Positions 43,100 through 52,203 are shown, counted from the first letter of the stretch. The stretch is DNA of 64,000 nt from Clostridiales bacterium (GCA_017509245.1 JAFWQC010000103.1:30165-94164), one strand, 5' to 3'. Made by a program: numbers and translations. The notes: generated from the sequence alone by a model not told the origin.

Positions 43100-44137
43100 C
43101 TATCTCCCTATGCTGTGGAACCTTGCGATCTCGATGAGCATGCGGTAAATGCACGCAGACGATATTACGATCATTGCTATTGAGAATATGAAGGTGAACA
43201 GGTTCTTGCGGATCAATTTTCGGGCTGCCATATAGATCAAACTTATCAGAAGGATAACGATGCCGGCCGCCATGACACCGAGCACGATCATGCAGAATGT
43301 AAATAGAGCGGTGGAATAAAACTTCCCGGTAATCGCATTATATGAACCGTAGATCGTCGAGTAGTAAAACGCCGAGGAGAACGAGGCGCGTCTGTAATGT
43401 GAGGACCAGTAGATGTGTCCATTCTGGGCGGTCGTCAGGAAAGCAAGGACGCCGCTGAGTGAAATGATAGGGGCACCTGCCGGCAGGGCTGATCCTTCAC
43501 CCTGTAAAGAACCCTGCGCGTCTTTAAACACGAAAAACTTCCTGCCTGCAAGGACTATGCACAATACGCTGATTGCCAGGAGCAGCAAAACATACGCCGT
43601 GTTAACTGCTTTTATTAACTCCAAATGCTGATGCAAATTGAGATAGCGCACGGGTTTTATGAAGAAGAAATTTATGCCTATATCGTCTAAAACCTTCTGG
43701 CAAAATTCCGTAAAGTTTGCATTATTGATGCCATGCGCGACCGATTTGAACGAGTATAACCATATTGCGACAACGCCCGGTATCACAGCCGCGGAGATGA
43801 ATATCCGCTTCGCTGTTTTCCGGCTGCTTAGATCGTCGCGCGGTACCATGAATAATTCCCTGCCCCAAAGCTTTGCCGGAAGCATCAGCATTCCCGTGAT
43901 GAGCAATGATACCGCGAGCGCGAAAATAAGACTTACGGCATTTCCGCTGTACTTATCAATATCTGGCAAGAACTGACCTGCAAACTTTAAGGTCAAATAC
44001 CCGTAATAGAGCGTTTTATACGAGAGAGGCAGGCTCGCCATAAATATCATTGCAATGCCCGGAATAAACGCGCGCCTGATCCTTCTTCCGGCGACGAAAA
44101 ACATAAACGCAGAAATATACAACAAGGTAATAAACAT
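43100..44137 (-). CDS. Multi-TM membrane protein (~8 TM)
   Basis: 345 aa; the start at 44137 is chosen for the GGTGGGGGTCATT before it. About eight hydrophobic segments spread over the length, ending near SIAMIVISSACIYRMLIEIA. No transporter motif seen. Followed directly by the DUF1648 gene. Confidence 0.7.
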   Translation of the reverse strand: MFITLLYISAFMFFVAGRRIRRAFIPGIAMIFMASLPLSYKTLYYGYLTLKFAGQFLPDIDKYSGNAVSLIFALAVSLLITGMLMLPAKLWGRELFMVPRDDLSSRKTAKRIFISAAVIPGVVAIWLYSFKSVAHGINNANFTEFCQKVLDDIGINFFFIKPVRYLNLHQHLELIKAVNTAYVLLLLAISVLCIVLAGRKFFVFKDAQGSLQGEGSALPAGAPIISLSGVLAFLTTAQNGHIYWSSHYRRASFSSAFYYSTIYGSYNAITGKFYSTALFTFCMIVLGVMAAGIVILLISLIYMAARKLIRKNLFTFIFSIAMIVISSACIYRMLIEIARFHSIGR

Positions 44138-44562
44138 AATGACCCCCACCAATAATGTTAATTACTGCTCAGCACATTTTTCTATTCTGCTTAAAGCCTA
44201 ACATGCCGGGAGTATTATCAACAGGGGATAAAGTATTGCTGTTACCATTAAAGAATGCAGTATCTTGGGGGGCGGTGATGACCGTTATGATGGCGGTGGA
44301 GTTATCCTATACCCCCTTAAAACTTCAATATGGGTTAAGAAAATTTAACCTATACCCTCCAAAAAAGGCCGTGTAGTTCAAAAAACCTGCCTTTTTTTAT
44401 CCTACACCCCTTAAAAACGGCCGTATAGGTTAACAAACCAGGTGATGGAAATCCGTTTTTCATCACCATCTCGTCACCAATCGAAAAACAAAGGAAACGG
44501 ACTACAAATCAGCGTTTTGCAGTCCATATTATTTGAAGAAAATGGTGCATCTACCCCTTCTC
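44138..44562. other. Intergenic region with hairpin repeats
   Basis: Some 425 bases without a gene. They contain three related short units (see 44304-44440) and a hairpin GGTGATG / CATCACC (44440-44467). A weak plus-strand frame at 44155-44376 has no ribosome binding site. Confidence 0.55.
44304..44440. repeat. Three diverged copies of a CCTA[T/C]ACCC unit
   Basis: Units starting near 44304, 44348 and 44399 each begin with CCTATACCC or CCTACACCC and continue with an A-rich run; two also carry GGCCGT[A/G]TAG, which is complementary to the unit start, so each can fold back. Period 44-51 bp. Confidence 0.55.
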
Positions 44563-44958
44563 TTAATCCTTGATTTCTTCCAGCGTCCCCAGATCGAATT
44601 TCCGCATACTCTTCTTCTCACCTCTCCACGAGACCACGATATACGCCGGGGTTATCTCTTCGAACCGGTCAAACCAGTCGCCGTCAGGTGTACGTCCTGT
44701 CTCGATCCATTGCTTCGACGTTTTACTGCGGGAATATTCTTCGAATGGTTCATGCAGAAAGTATTTGATGATTCCGTTGCCGATAGTGACACAGTATTTT
44801 TCTTCAGCATCGAAAAATCCGGCTTGCGGATCAATCCCGAAATCGCCGACACAGGCAGCCAGTCTATTGGTTCCCTTAAAATACACAACAGCCTCTGAAT
44901 ATCTTGCTATCATGTAATAATGCTCAGATTCCGCAAGTTTTTCCCATTGCTGTTCCAT
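44563..44958 (-). CDS. Hypothetical protein
   Basis: 131 aa; the start at 44958 has AAAGGAGCATCAA, while the longer frame upstream has none. Beta-rich small protein (YYMIARYSEAVVYFKGT, KYCVTIGNGIIKYFL, AYIVVSWRGEKKSM), no TM. No family recognised. Confidence 0.6.
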   Translation of the reverse strand: MEQQWEKLAESEHYYMIARYSEAVVYFKGTNRLAACVGDFGIDPQAGFFDAEEKYCVTIGNGIIKYFLHEPFEEYSRSKTSKQWIETGRTPDGDWFDRFEEITPAYIVVSWRGEKKSMRKFDLGTLEEIKD

Positions 44959-45064
44959 TTGATGCTCCTTTCGTTCTGCTATGGCATTCACCGGACGTGG
45001 CAGTCCATGACTCCCGTATATTCCCCGCCGCCCCAAAAAACCGGACGGGAATTCGCCGGCCGTG

Positions 45065-46018
45065 TTAATTGAAGACTCTCCTATATTCCTCTCCGCCCCA
45101 CTCAACAACAGTAAAACCTTCCCTGATCGCAGGATTAATCGCACTTAGATCCTGGGGCTCAATCTCAACAGGCTTATCAACCGGATACCACAGCATGTTG
45201 ACCCTTATGACGGTATCGGGTTTCGGCGAGACGATGAGGCCTGAGACCTTTTCATAGGCGGCTGTCTGGAATGTGACGACATTATATTTGCTCTGCTGCA
45301 TTAAAGGGCACCAGTACTCTATAAAGTCTGCGGCCTCTGTATCTGTCAGGCCCAGCTCGAAAAGCGCATCCTTAAGGAACGCCTCCGTATCTTCGCCCTT
45401 AACGCAGAAGCCTTTGCTCAAGTCAGGCTTTATGGCGATATCGCCTTCCCAGAACAGATAAGGATATTGGTTGCCATCTCCGTCTGTCAGCTGTCCGTCA
45501 GGCTCAGCCGTTACAGTCCAGCCGTAAGCATTGTTGTATTCGGGATACGAATCTGTCACTTTGCCGTCAAGCTCAAGTCTGACATTGACTTCAGTCTGCG
45601 TTTCGGGATACAGATAGATGACGGGTTTCTTGGCCTTCGCTTCGAACATGAAAAAGACAGATGCGAAAAATAAGACAATATTGCACAAAAGCACGAGCAG
45701 CCATAAAAGTCTGTACTGACCCGCTTTCTTTCTGTCACCATACTGTTTGGCTTCATATGAACGGTAAAGAAACAGTAACCTCGGAAGCAAAAAAACATTC
45801 ATGCTGATCATGACGATCCACTCTTCCAAGTCAAAACTCAGGAACGTCGAGGTTAACCAGAACTCGAGGTCATGATTCAGATACATCAAGAATCCCATAA
45901 AGTAATCGGAAAAGCTTAAAAGAACCATGCCCAAACCATGTATTGCAAGGCGTAATTGCTTTGACTTAAGGGAACGTTCGATCCGGACATTTTCTGAATT
46001 CATAAGATCATTTTCCAT
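45065..46018 (-). CDS. Membrane protein with extracytoplasmic KPVIYLYP domain
   Basis: 317 aa. Three TM helices in the first ~130 residues, the last followed by AKKPVIYLYPETQTEVNVRL, a strand signature that starts a conserved ~180-residue outside domain (NNAYGWTVTAEPDGQL, YPYLFWEGDIAI). I have seen this K-P-V-I-Y-L-Y-P opening in lipoproteins of several phyla. Starts 2 nt after the next gene upstream ends. The start codon is uncertain (another ATG lies five codons in). Confidence 0.7.
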   Translation of the reverse strand: MENDLMNSENVRIERSLKSKQLRLAIHGLGMVLLSFSDYFMGFLMYLNHDLEFWLTSTFLSFDLEEWIVMISMNVFLLPRLLFLYRSYEAKQYGDRKKAGQYRLLWLLVLLCNIVLFFASVFFMFEAKAKKPVIYLYPETQTEVNVRLELDGKVTDSYPEYNNAYGWTVTAEPDGQLTDGDGNQYPYLFWEGDIAIKPDLSKGFCVKGEDTEAFLKDALFELGLTDTEAADFIEYWCPLMQQSKYNVVTFQTAAYEKVSGLIVSPKPDTVIRVNMLWYPVDKPVEIEPQDLSAINPAIREGFTVVEWGGEEYRRVFN

Positions 46019-46020
46019 AT

Positions 46021-46734
46021 TTAAAAGCCAAGCCTCTCTAAAATAACATCATAGTAAATATTCGCCGCGATCTTACCCACTGAGAAAAGCAAAACATATA
46101 CGATCAAAACAAGTATTGATGCGGCCACAACATGACGCGCCAAATTCTTCTTCAGGAACAGATATAGCACGAGAACAGCAACTGAAGCGGCAACAATTGT
46201 TATTACAAATCCGGTAATGGTTTTGGTTCGCACACTCTCGTTATTCTGCTTCTCCGCTGCTCTTATGGCATCAAGATCATTGAATATCTCCTCCGGATTC
46301 TCTATGCAGAGAAGACTGATATTATCCCACAGGGTATAACCTTTACCGTTTTCATCATAATAGTACGAGATGCCGATATATGCCGGCGCCTCCGGATAGT
46401 TATGCATGTTTACTCTTGAAACTTCGATTGTTGAACCTGCAGGGATGAATAGGATATTTGATCCGTCGCCTTGTTCCTTTGTTTCCCAATCAATATAACT
46501 TAGAATATACCGATCTGTTGTCAGGACAACTTCCTTAGTATCATTATGGTACTCGCAGAAGTTCTCAGGATAAGGGTCATACTTGCTATACGGAATGATA
46601 ACAAGGAACAAAAACGGGTAGAACGCGAACATGACAAACTCGACCAGCATTACCAGTATCAGGGCGGGAGTCGATGTTACGGCTTTGTGAGCAGACTTCT
46701 TTCCGGAAGCTGCTTTCTTCAGATCTTCACTCAT
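46021..46734 (-). CDS. Membrane protein, paralog family A (member 3)
   Basis: 237 aa; ribosome binding site CGGAGATTTTATT. Same plan as the genes at 3816-4352 and 12681-13274: an N-terminal TM (about 23-47), an outside domain with TKEVVLTTDRYILSYI and FIPAGSTIEVSR, a helical stretch, then two TM helices (about 172-190 and 200-222). Immediately precedes the KPVIYLYP protein. Confidence 0.7.
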   Translation of the reverse strand: MSEDLKKAASGKKSAHKAVTSTPALILVMLVEFVMFAFYPFLFLVIIPYSKYDPYPENFCEYHNDTKEVVLTTDRYILSYIDWETKEQGDGSNILFIPAGSTIEVSRVNMHNYPEAPAYIGISYYYDENGKGYTLWDNISLLCIENPEEIFNDLDAIRAAEKQNNESVRTKTITGFVITIVAASVAVLVLYLFLKKNLARHVVAASILVLIVYVLLFSVGKIAANIYYDVILERLGF

Positions 46735-46835
46735 AATAAAATCTCCGGTTAATTGAAAAAACGATAACCGCTAAAAATTCCTAATCCACATTTTTGATTA
46801 TAGCACCGCTAAGGCCGGCAATGGAACAAATTCTA

Positions 46836-47627
46836 TTATTTCTTTGAGAATTCTTCCTGAAACTTCTTGTATGCCGCATCAATTTTCGCTTTGAAAGTAT
46901 CATAATCTTCCCAGCGGAATGGGAATCCATAGAGTTCGGAATTGAGGTTCTCCCTTGCAAACTCACGGACCTCGTCCTCATATGAACCCTTGAAATAACT
47001 GATGACAAAAGGACGCGCTTTCTTCCTGATCCCGTCCTCCATAAAGTATCCTTCGTATGACTCGAGATAATCGGTCGGAAGCGCTTCGCGGCGCTTGATC
47101 TTTGCAACATAAGTTTTCGCTTCCGAAGCCTCATCTTCATCAAAGTCATTGGTCGGCCGGTAGAGATCATTTTCGATGATCCACATAAGAAGATATGCGA
47201 AATCATCATACGAATACTGCCGGATCATGGCCTTATCTTCAGGCGTGAGGTCCTTGTCCCGCTTGCCGGTCTGCCTGCAGTAAAGCTCACTTGCCTGCGG
47301 GTAGGTATAGCCTTTGTTCTTATATAACGGATCAGCGAAAACAATATTGGAAGCCGGACGCGTTTTCTCGATCCCGATCCGGCGCCGGATATTCTTATTC
47401 TCTTTTATCAGGCTGATCGAAAATATTTCTGTCAGGGCCGCGAAAAACAATGCAACACCCAGCAGGGCAAAACCCGCCTTGGTCATTCCGAAAATGCCGC
47501 CGGCAATGATCCCGGCCGCAATTATCTGAGTGATCACTATTGCAACAGTATTTGTCTTGATCTTCGACTCGAGTTTTTTGATCTCCGCGGAGGCTTCTGT
47601 ATTAATTGTTGTTTGCTTTTCCGGCAT
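46836..47627 (-). CDS. Two-TM protein with cytoplasmic helical domain
   Basis: 263 aa. A helical N-terminus (EIKKLESKIKTN), two TM helices (about 27-48 and 52-73), then ~190 soluble residues with aromatic-rich blocks (RQYSYDDFAYLLMWIIEND, SYEGYFMEDGIRKKARPF). Weak site AAAGGTAATC before the start. Lies 17 nt after the zinc-ribbon gene at 47645. No family recognised. Confidence 0.65.
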   Translation of the reverse strand: MPEKQTTINTEASAEIKKLESKIKTNTVAIVITQIIAAGIIAGGIFGMTKAGFALLGVALFFAALTEIFSISLIKENKNIRRRIGIEKTRPASNIVFADPLYKNKGYTYPQASELYCRQTGKRDKDLTPEDKAMIRQYSYDDFAYLLMWIIENDLYRPTNDFDEDEASEAKTYVAKIKRREALPTDYLESYEGYFMEDGIRKKARPFVISYFKGSYEDEVREFARENLNSELYGFPFRWEDYDTFKAKIDAAYKKFQEEFSKK

Positions 47628-47644
47628 TGAAATGATTACCTTTT

Positions 47645-48385
47645 TCAGGACATTGCCGAAGCCAGTTTCTTTTCTTTACTGTTAGTAATGATCGCCAATA
47701 CAAAATAGACTATCGCCATTATCAGGACAACAGCAAAGATGCCGTAGAAGAATTCCGCATCGCTCATCATGACATTGAGTCCGATGACGGGAGCTACTGT
47801 GATCAGGGAATCGATAAGGACCATGACCGCTGCTGCCATCCTGAATTTTCTGCATTTGGATGCGGGTCTCTTGGCGGTTATTTTCGAGCTGATGCCGTTA
47901 AACACGATTGAAATGATCGCCATGTCTACAAGCAGGAACGAGCCGATACAGACCAGAAGCCCCGTGAGGAAAATATCTTCTGAGTTGCTGGCACCCAACA
48001 TCAGGGCAAACGGACCGACGATAATCATCGTTGCGCCGATCGCTAACGCCGGAACATTTAAGACAATAAGGAGGATGCAGGTAATAAGTCCGATTACAAA
48101 ACACGCGCGTCGTGGGCCGGCCTTGGTGTTTGCCAGGGCTGGTTGAGGTACGGGCTGGGGAACCGGCTGGGTCGCAACGGGCTGCGGCTGCTGAACAACA
48201 GGCTGCGGCTGCTGATAGGCAACGGGTGCGGGCTGGGGCGCAGCTTGCGGCGCTGGAGCAGGCTGCTGTACGGGCTGGGGCGCAGCTTGAGGAACCACTT
48301 GGGGAATAGCCTGAACGGGTGCACCGCAATTAGCACAGAATGACTGGCCTTCTTTAATCAACGAACCGCAAGTGTCGCAATACAT
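47645..48385 (-). CDS. Zinc-ribbon membrane protein with Pro/Gln-rich linker
   Basis: 246 aa; ribosome binding site AAAGGAGAATCATCTT. Zinc ribbon MYCDTCGSLIKEGQSFCANC, then ~60 residues of P-Q-P-V/A repeats, then about four TM helices. Paralog of 41886-42467. The linker DNA is repetitive and produces long frames on both strands, which are not genes. Confidence 0.75.
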   Translation of the reverse strand: MYCDTCGSLIKEGQSFCANCGAPVQAIPQVVPQAAPQPVQQPAPAPQAAPQPAPVAYQQPQPVVQQPQPVATQPVPQPVPQPALANTKAGPRRACFVIGLITCILLIVLNVPALAIGATMIIVGPFALMLGASNSEDIFLTGLLVCIGSFLLVDMAIISIVFNGISSKITAKRPASKCRKFRMAAAVMVLIDSLITVAPVIGLNVMMSDAEFFYGIFAVVLIMAIVYFVLAIITNSKEKKLASAMS

Positions 48386-48428
48386 AAGATGATTCTCCTT
48401 TATTATTTCTCGATATACGTTCTTTGAA

Positions 48429-49106
48429 CTATTTTATCGCCCAGAATCCAGCCTGCAAGTATGATGTCCACAAGATATTCACAGATCTGAACCCGCATTT
48501 CTTAAGCAATTCGATGTGCTCCCGGATCGTGATCGGGAAAACCTCCACGCCGCGTCTTTCGATATGCATCTTAACATCCTCAGGAGAGTTTCCGTGGTCT
48601 TCAAGGAATGTCTGCCATCTTTTCAATGCTATTGCGTCAGCAACATCCGTTTCCATTTTTATGTTCTCGAAAGCAATGAAAACACCGGATTCTTTTAATG
48701 CCTTATAGCAGGCCTTCACTGCATTTTCGCGCCCTTCAAGGCTAAGATAGTGATGGCACTGGATTGCCGTGACGACATCGAATTCATTCTCAAACTGCAA
48801 TTGTTCTGAGGAAAGATTGCAAAAACGGATGTCACCGCCGGACAATTTTGTCTTTGCAATATCAAGCATTTTCTCTGAAGGATCACAGAGGGTAAGCCTG
48901 GCATTGGGATTCTTCTCAAGTATCCGCATCGCCAGAGTGCCGGTACCGCAGCCGGTATCAAGCCACACAGGCGAATCAATGCCCATCGCTCTTACGACAT
49001 CGAGCGCCTGATTATGGTACTCCTTATAGTAAGGAAGCACATTTGTTATGTGTTCATCGTATATGCTCGAATTATATGCTGATTTATTGTCTTTCATTTT
49101 TTTCAC
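48429..49106 (-). CDS. Class I SAM-dependent methyltransferase
   Basis: 225 aa. Motif I is VWLDTGCGTGTLAMRIL (E/D-x-G-x-G-x-G), with motif II ARLTLCDPSEKMLDIAK and later NEFDVVTAIQCHHYL. A tRNA, protein or small-molecule target cannot be chosen from sequence. Start overlaps the upstream gene by 4 nt (ATGA). Confidence 0.88.
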   Translation of the reverse strand: MKKMKDNKSAYNSSIYDEHITNVLPYYKEYHNQALDVVRAMGIDSPVWLDTGCGTGTLAMRILEKNPNARLTLCDPSEKMLDIAKTKLSGGDIRFCNLSSEQLQFENEFDVVTAIQCHHYLSLEGRENAVKACYKALKESGVFIAFENIKMETDVADAIALKRWQTFLEDHGNSPEDVKMHIERRGVEVFPITIREHIELLKKCGFRSVNILWTSYLQAGFWAIK

Positions 49107-49861
49107 CCGAAGAAGTCAGAAATAACCTTATAATCGTTGCAGTTAGTGATGATTATGAATTTGTCAGACGGATCCTTGTAAACGTAAAGAGTAACGATTC
49201 TGGAGCCCATGAATTCCCAGTTTTCTTCGTAAGTAAGTGTGGCATATCCCGGATAACTGATTTTACAGCCCAAAGAATCTTCTTCAGCCCATTCTTCAAA
49301 ACAGTCACTTCTGATAATGAAGAATGCATAACTCTGATAACTGCCCGTGATGCTAATACCGGTATCATTGCTTATCAGCCCCAGTCTGCTGTCGGCATAT
49401 TCCTTTAGTTCAGCTCTGCTGACCGTTATGTTTGAATAATCAATACTGTCTTCCGCGAGCCTGTACTGACTGACATCGTATTCAGTGTTTATAGGCACAG
49501 GGTTTCCCGCCATGTTACCCAGATCACTCGGCTTGTCTTTGGATGAGTCTTTTGCCCCCGCGAAAATCGCGAAGCAGACTATTACGACAGGAACTAATAC
49601 ATAAACGCACGGCATAATGATTCCTGCTATACCGAATCCTTTACCCCTTCTTCGTTTTACTGCAGCAGTGATAACTCCTACTATCGAAAGGATCAATCCT
49701 ACAACTACCGCTAAAATTACAACTATGAAAATAATAATGCGGATCGTATCGTTCAGCAGCCAGCCGGAATACAAATTCAATACTGCTAATATTGGAGCCG
49801 CGGCCGAAAGAATAAATCCGGTCAAACACAACTTGCTTAGTTCCTTCTTTTGAGCAGACAT
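49103..49861 (-). CDS. DUF4190-like membrane protein with outside domain
   Basis: 252 aa; ribosome binding site GGGGGCGAT. Three TM helices (about 13-32, 39-66 and 78-103) with the GFGIAGIIMPCVYVLVPVV pattern of DUF4190-type proteins, then an exported ~150-residue domain. Co-translated with the methyltransferase through an ATGA overlap. Confidence 0.65.
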   Translation of the reverse strand: MSAQKKELSKLCLTGFILSAAAPILAVLNLYSGWLLNDTIRIIIFIVVILAVVVGLILSIVGVITAAVKRRRGKGFGIAGIIMPCVYVLVPVVIVCFAIFAGAKDSSKDKPSDLGNMAGNPVPINTEYDVSQYRLAEDSIDYSNITVSRAELKEYADSRLGLISNDTGISITGSYQSYAFFIIRSDCFEEWAEEDSLGCKISYPGYATLTYEENWEFMGSRIVTLYVYKDPSDKFIIITNCNDYKVISDFFG

Positions 49862-49998
49862 ATCGCCCCCATCATCCGCATCTGTTCAGGCTAATACTGA
49901 ATGCTTGGGCCGTTTAACCGGCCCAAGCCCCTCTCAAACAAGATAATTATAACATGCGAATTTGATTGGTACGCGCTGCTGATCAGTACCGCCGGTGA

Positions 49999-50796
49999 TC
50001 ATACCAGCGGATACATTATCTTGATCTTGTAACTGTCACCATCTTTAATCATAGAAAGTGTGTATGTGGGTGAATAGTAATAATGCGTTACGCCATCAGT
50101 GATCCCGCCCGCATTGTGAGGGTCATCTTCAGAAACCTCAATCCGCTGATATATTATGTTTGCGCTCCATACATTATCAGTCCTGTCATCATAGTTTCCG
50201 GAGTTGTCAGGATCTATGCTTCCTTTGCCTTCAACACTGCAAAGGTCGTCGTACAATTCTTCATAAAGTGCCGTGGCATGATCATAATCAGCAATGAAAA
50301 TGTCAATAGTAACAGTGCTGTTGGGCTTCAGGACAATTGTGCCGTCACCTGCCTGATCTATGTTTCTCAGTTCAACCTGCGAAATGTAGTCAGTGCCTGC
50401 AGCGCCTTTATTGAACTTAAATCTCAGACCTTTATTCTCGACTTTACTTGGGGCAGCAGCAAATCTGTCCGCATAATTTTCGAGCGTGACGCCTGATCCG
50501 AGATTATAGATGGCTGCCAGGTCATCCACGCCCGCGAAAAGATAGACTCCGTCTCCATCTGAAACGGCAACATCAGCATCCGTTGTTTCCGTAATGTTAT
50601 CGGCTTCTGTTACAGAAAACTCTGTCGTGGAAACTGCAGCGGAATCTTCCGTTGTTGTTACTTCTTCATCTTCAATACCGGTCTTGGTATGAGAAGCCGT
50701 ATCCGGCTTCTTATTCATCGTGCTGATGATAATACCTGCCACTACACCCACTGCTACTACTGCAGCAATACTTCCAATTAAGATCTTTGTTTTCAT
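49999..50796 (-). CDS. Single-TM exported protein, shortened relative of the sigma-LRR fusion
   Basis: 265 aa; start at 50796 after GGAAAGGGACAGATATC. The N-terminus MKTKILIGSIAAVVAVGVVA is almost the same as the TM segment of the sigma-LRR protein. The remaining part is a Thr/Glu-rich linker and a different ~180-residue outside domain (GVYLFAGVDDLAAIYNLGSG, TIVLKPNSTVTIDIFIAD), not LRR. Start position equals the internal start of the sigma gene. The sigma part is lost (see 50797-50886). Confidence 0.7.
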   Translation of the reverse strand: MKTKILIGSIAAVVAVGVVAGIIISTMNKKPDTASHTKTGIEDEEVTTTEDSAAVSTTEFSVTEADNITETTDADVAVSDGDGVYLFAGVDDLAAIYNLGSGVTLENYADRFAAAPSKVENKGLRFKFNKGAAGTDYISQVELRNIDQAGDGTIVLKPNSTVTIDIFIADYDHATALYEELYDDLCSVEGKGSIDPDNSGNYDDRTDNVWSANIIYQRIEVSEDDPHNAGGITDGVTHYYYSPTYTLSMIKDGDSYKIKIMYPLV

Positions 50797-50886
50797 GATA
50801 TCTGTCCCTTTCCTGATAGCTTCTTTAGAAGCATTGATCTTTGCTCCCTCACCGGAAGCCTTTGCTGATGCGGACAGATTCGTTGC
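50797..50886 (-). pseudogene. Remnant of the sigma-factor linker
   Basis: Directly upstream of and in frame with the 49999-50796 gene, the 30 codons read as ...N-L-S-A-S-A-K-A-S-G... up to R-K-G-T-D-I, matching the linker of the sigma-LRR protein (NLSASVKAPGSGAGIKASTE and RKGTEI). A TGA cuts the frame at its 5' end and no sigma region 2 or 4 is present. An internal deletion removed the sigma domain. Confidence 0.65.
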
Positions 50887-50895
50887 TCATAGTTT

Positions 50896-50935
50896 GCCGT
50901 CCTTCTATCCGCATCTACTCTATTAACAACTAACT
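50896..50935 (-). promoter_or_regulatory. Upstream element shared with the sigma-LRR gene
   Basis: AGTTAGTTGTTAATAG then TAGATGCGGA on the minus strand, close to the element at 38945-38983. The copy supports a common origin of the two loci and possibly common control. Confidence 0.5.
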
Positions 50936-50982
50936 GATGCGGATTATTGGGTGGTTCGGGAAAATTTTTTATTCGCCCTGAT

Positions 50983-51939
50983 TTAAATTATATAGAACCA
51001 TTCATCGCTTTGTTCTATTTCTTTTTTGACGGGCTTCTCGCCGGCAGAGCGGTATTCCATCTCGGGATTCTTAATGCTGACCCGCGTGTCGGCAGGAACA
51101 GAACTGGTAATAAATGTATTACCGCCGATGACGGAATTCCTTCCTATAACAGTGTCTCCGCCAAGGATCGATGCTCCGGCATATATTACGACGTTGTCCT
51201 CGATCGTCGGATGACGCTTTTTGCCTGAAAGCTTCTGGCCTCCGCGCGTCGAAAGCGCACCTATCGTAACGCCCTGATAGATCTTTACATTGTCACCGAT
51301 CACAGAAGTCTCACCTACTACTATTCCCGTGCCGTGATCGATAAAGAAATTCCTTCCGATCGTTGCGCCGGGATGGATATCGATTCCCGTCCTTGAGTGA
51401 GCATATTCCGTCATGAGCCTTGGAATGACAGGCACATTCAAAAGGTAAAGTTCGTGCGCCAGCCTGTATGTCGTTATCGCAATGAGGCCTGGATATGCGA
51501 GGATTATCTCTTCATAACTGCTTGCTGCGGGGTCACCGTCCAGCGTTGCCAGAAGGTCGGTCTCAACGCATTCTCTTATGGCCGGCAGCTTCTCGAAAAA
51601 CGCATGGCAAATATGGTAACTCTCATTCCTACGCTCCTCTTCGGTCATCGAACCTCTGAGCTTGCAGAAATCAAGGGCAAGCATGATCTGCTTGTTAAGA
51701 TGGTAGAAGACGTCCTCGATCTTCACTGCGATCGAGTTCTTTGGATTATAGATCTTATAAGAATGATCCTTGAAGTAACCCGGATATACTATGAAAAACA
51801 GGTCGTTAATGATACCAATGATCTCGTTACGGTCAGGCTTATTGAAAACATCAGTCGCATCAATGTGTTTGCCGCCGTCATAATCTGCCAGCAATCTGCT
51901 GACCAGGGAATTTATCTCGTCTTTCTCATTCTGTCCCAT
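50983..51939 (-). CDS. cysE: Serine O-acetyltransferase
   Basis: 318 aa; the start at 51939 has GGAGGGTGTGCACAAT. The N-terminal helical domain is followed by left-handed beta-helix hexapeptide repeats: HPGATIGRNFFIDHGTGIVV, GETSVIGDNVKIYQGVTIGA and GGDTVIGRNSVIGGNTFI. The HPGATIG...DHGTGIVVGET block is the CysE active site, with His-Asp. The long N-terminus is the EpsC-like form. Makes O-acetylserine from serine and acetyl-CoA for cysteine synthesis. Own promoter at 51974-52001. Confidence 0.93.
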   Translation of the reverse strand: MGQNEKDEINSLVSRLLADYDGGKHIDATDVFNKPDRNEIIGIINDLFFIVYPGYFKDHSYKIYNPKNSIAVKIEDVFYHLNKQIMLALDFCKLRGSMTEEERRNESYHICHAFFEKLPAIRECVETDLLATLDGDPAASSYEEIILAYPGLIAITTYRLAHELYLLNVPVIPRLMTEYAHSRTGIDIHPGATIGRNFFIDHGTGIVVGETSVIGDNVKIYQGVTIGALSTRGGQKLSGKKRHPTIEDNVVIYAGASILGGDTVIGRNSVIGGNTFITSSVPADTRVSIKNPEMEYRSAGEKPVKKEIEQSDEWFYII

Positions 51940-51973
51940 ATTGTGCACACCCTCCAACCATCAGGTATATCTC

Positions 51974-52001
51974 ATTCTATTATATAAACCCACTTAGTCA
52001 A
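51974..52001 (-). promoter_or_regulatory. Promoter of cysE
   Basis: TTGACT - 16 bp - TAGAAT on the minus strand, 35 nt upstream of the start; both hexamers have five of six consensus bases. Confidence 0.65.
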
Positions 52002-52086
52002 TATGATTAACTGTTTTTGTGGTGCGTGTGCGCGAAAAACGGGTGGCTCAGGTGGACCAATATGTGAGTGGGAAATGCGTTTGGCA

Positions 52087-52203
52087 ATGCTCGACTAAAT
52101 GATCGACTTTCTGCCCTCGTAAACTCGGACGGAGAGTCGGTTTTCGCCGATGCTCGACTAAATGCTCGACTTTTTCACTCCGATAAGTCGGACGGGAAGT
52201 CTG
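52087..52203. repeat. Two direct 54-bp units (63-bp period)
   Basis: Units 52087-52140 and 52150-52203 both begin ATGCTCGACTAAATG and share TCGACTTT and the GTCGGACGG-type end. The second can fold GACTT / AAGTC with an inner CCGA / TCGG. Noncoding. Confidence 0.7.

Noticed and set aside
47898..48343. Long frames on both strands in the Pro/Gln-linker region
   Set aside because: Produced by low-complexity repeats of the zinc-ribbon gene; Cys/Ser/Arg-rich and without start signals.
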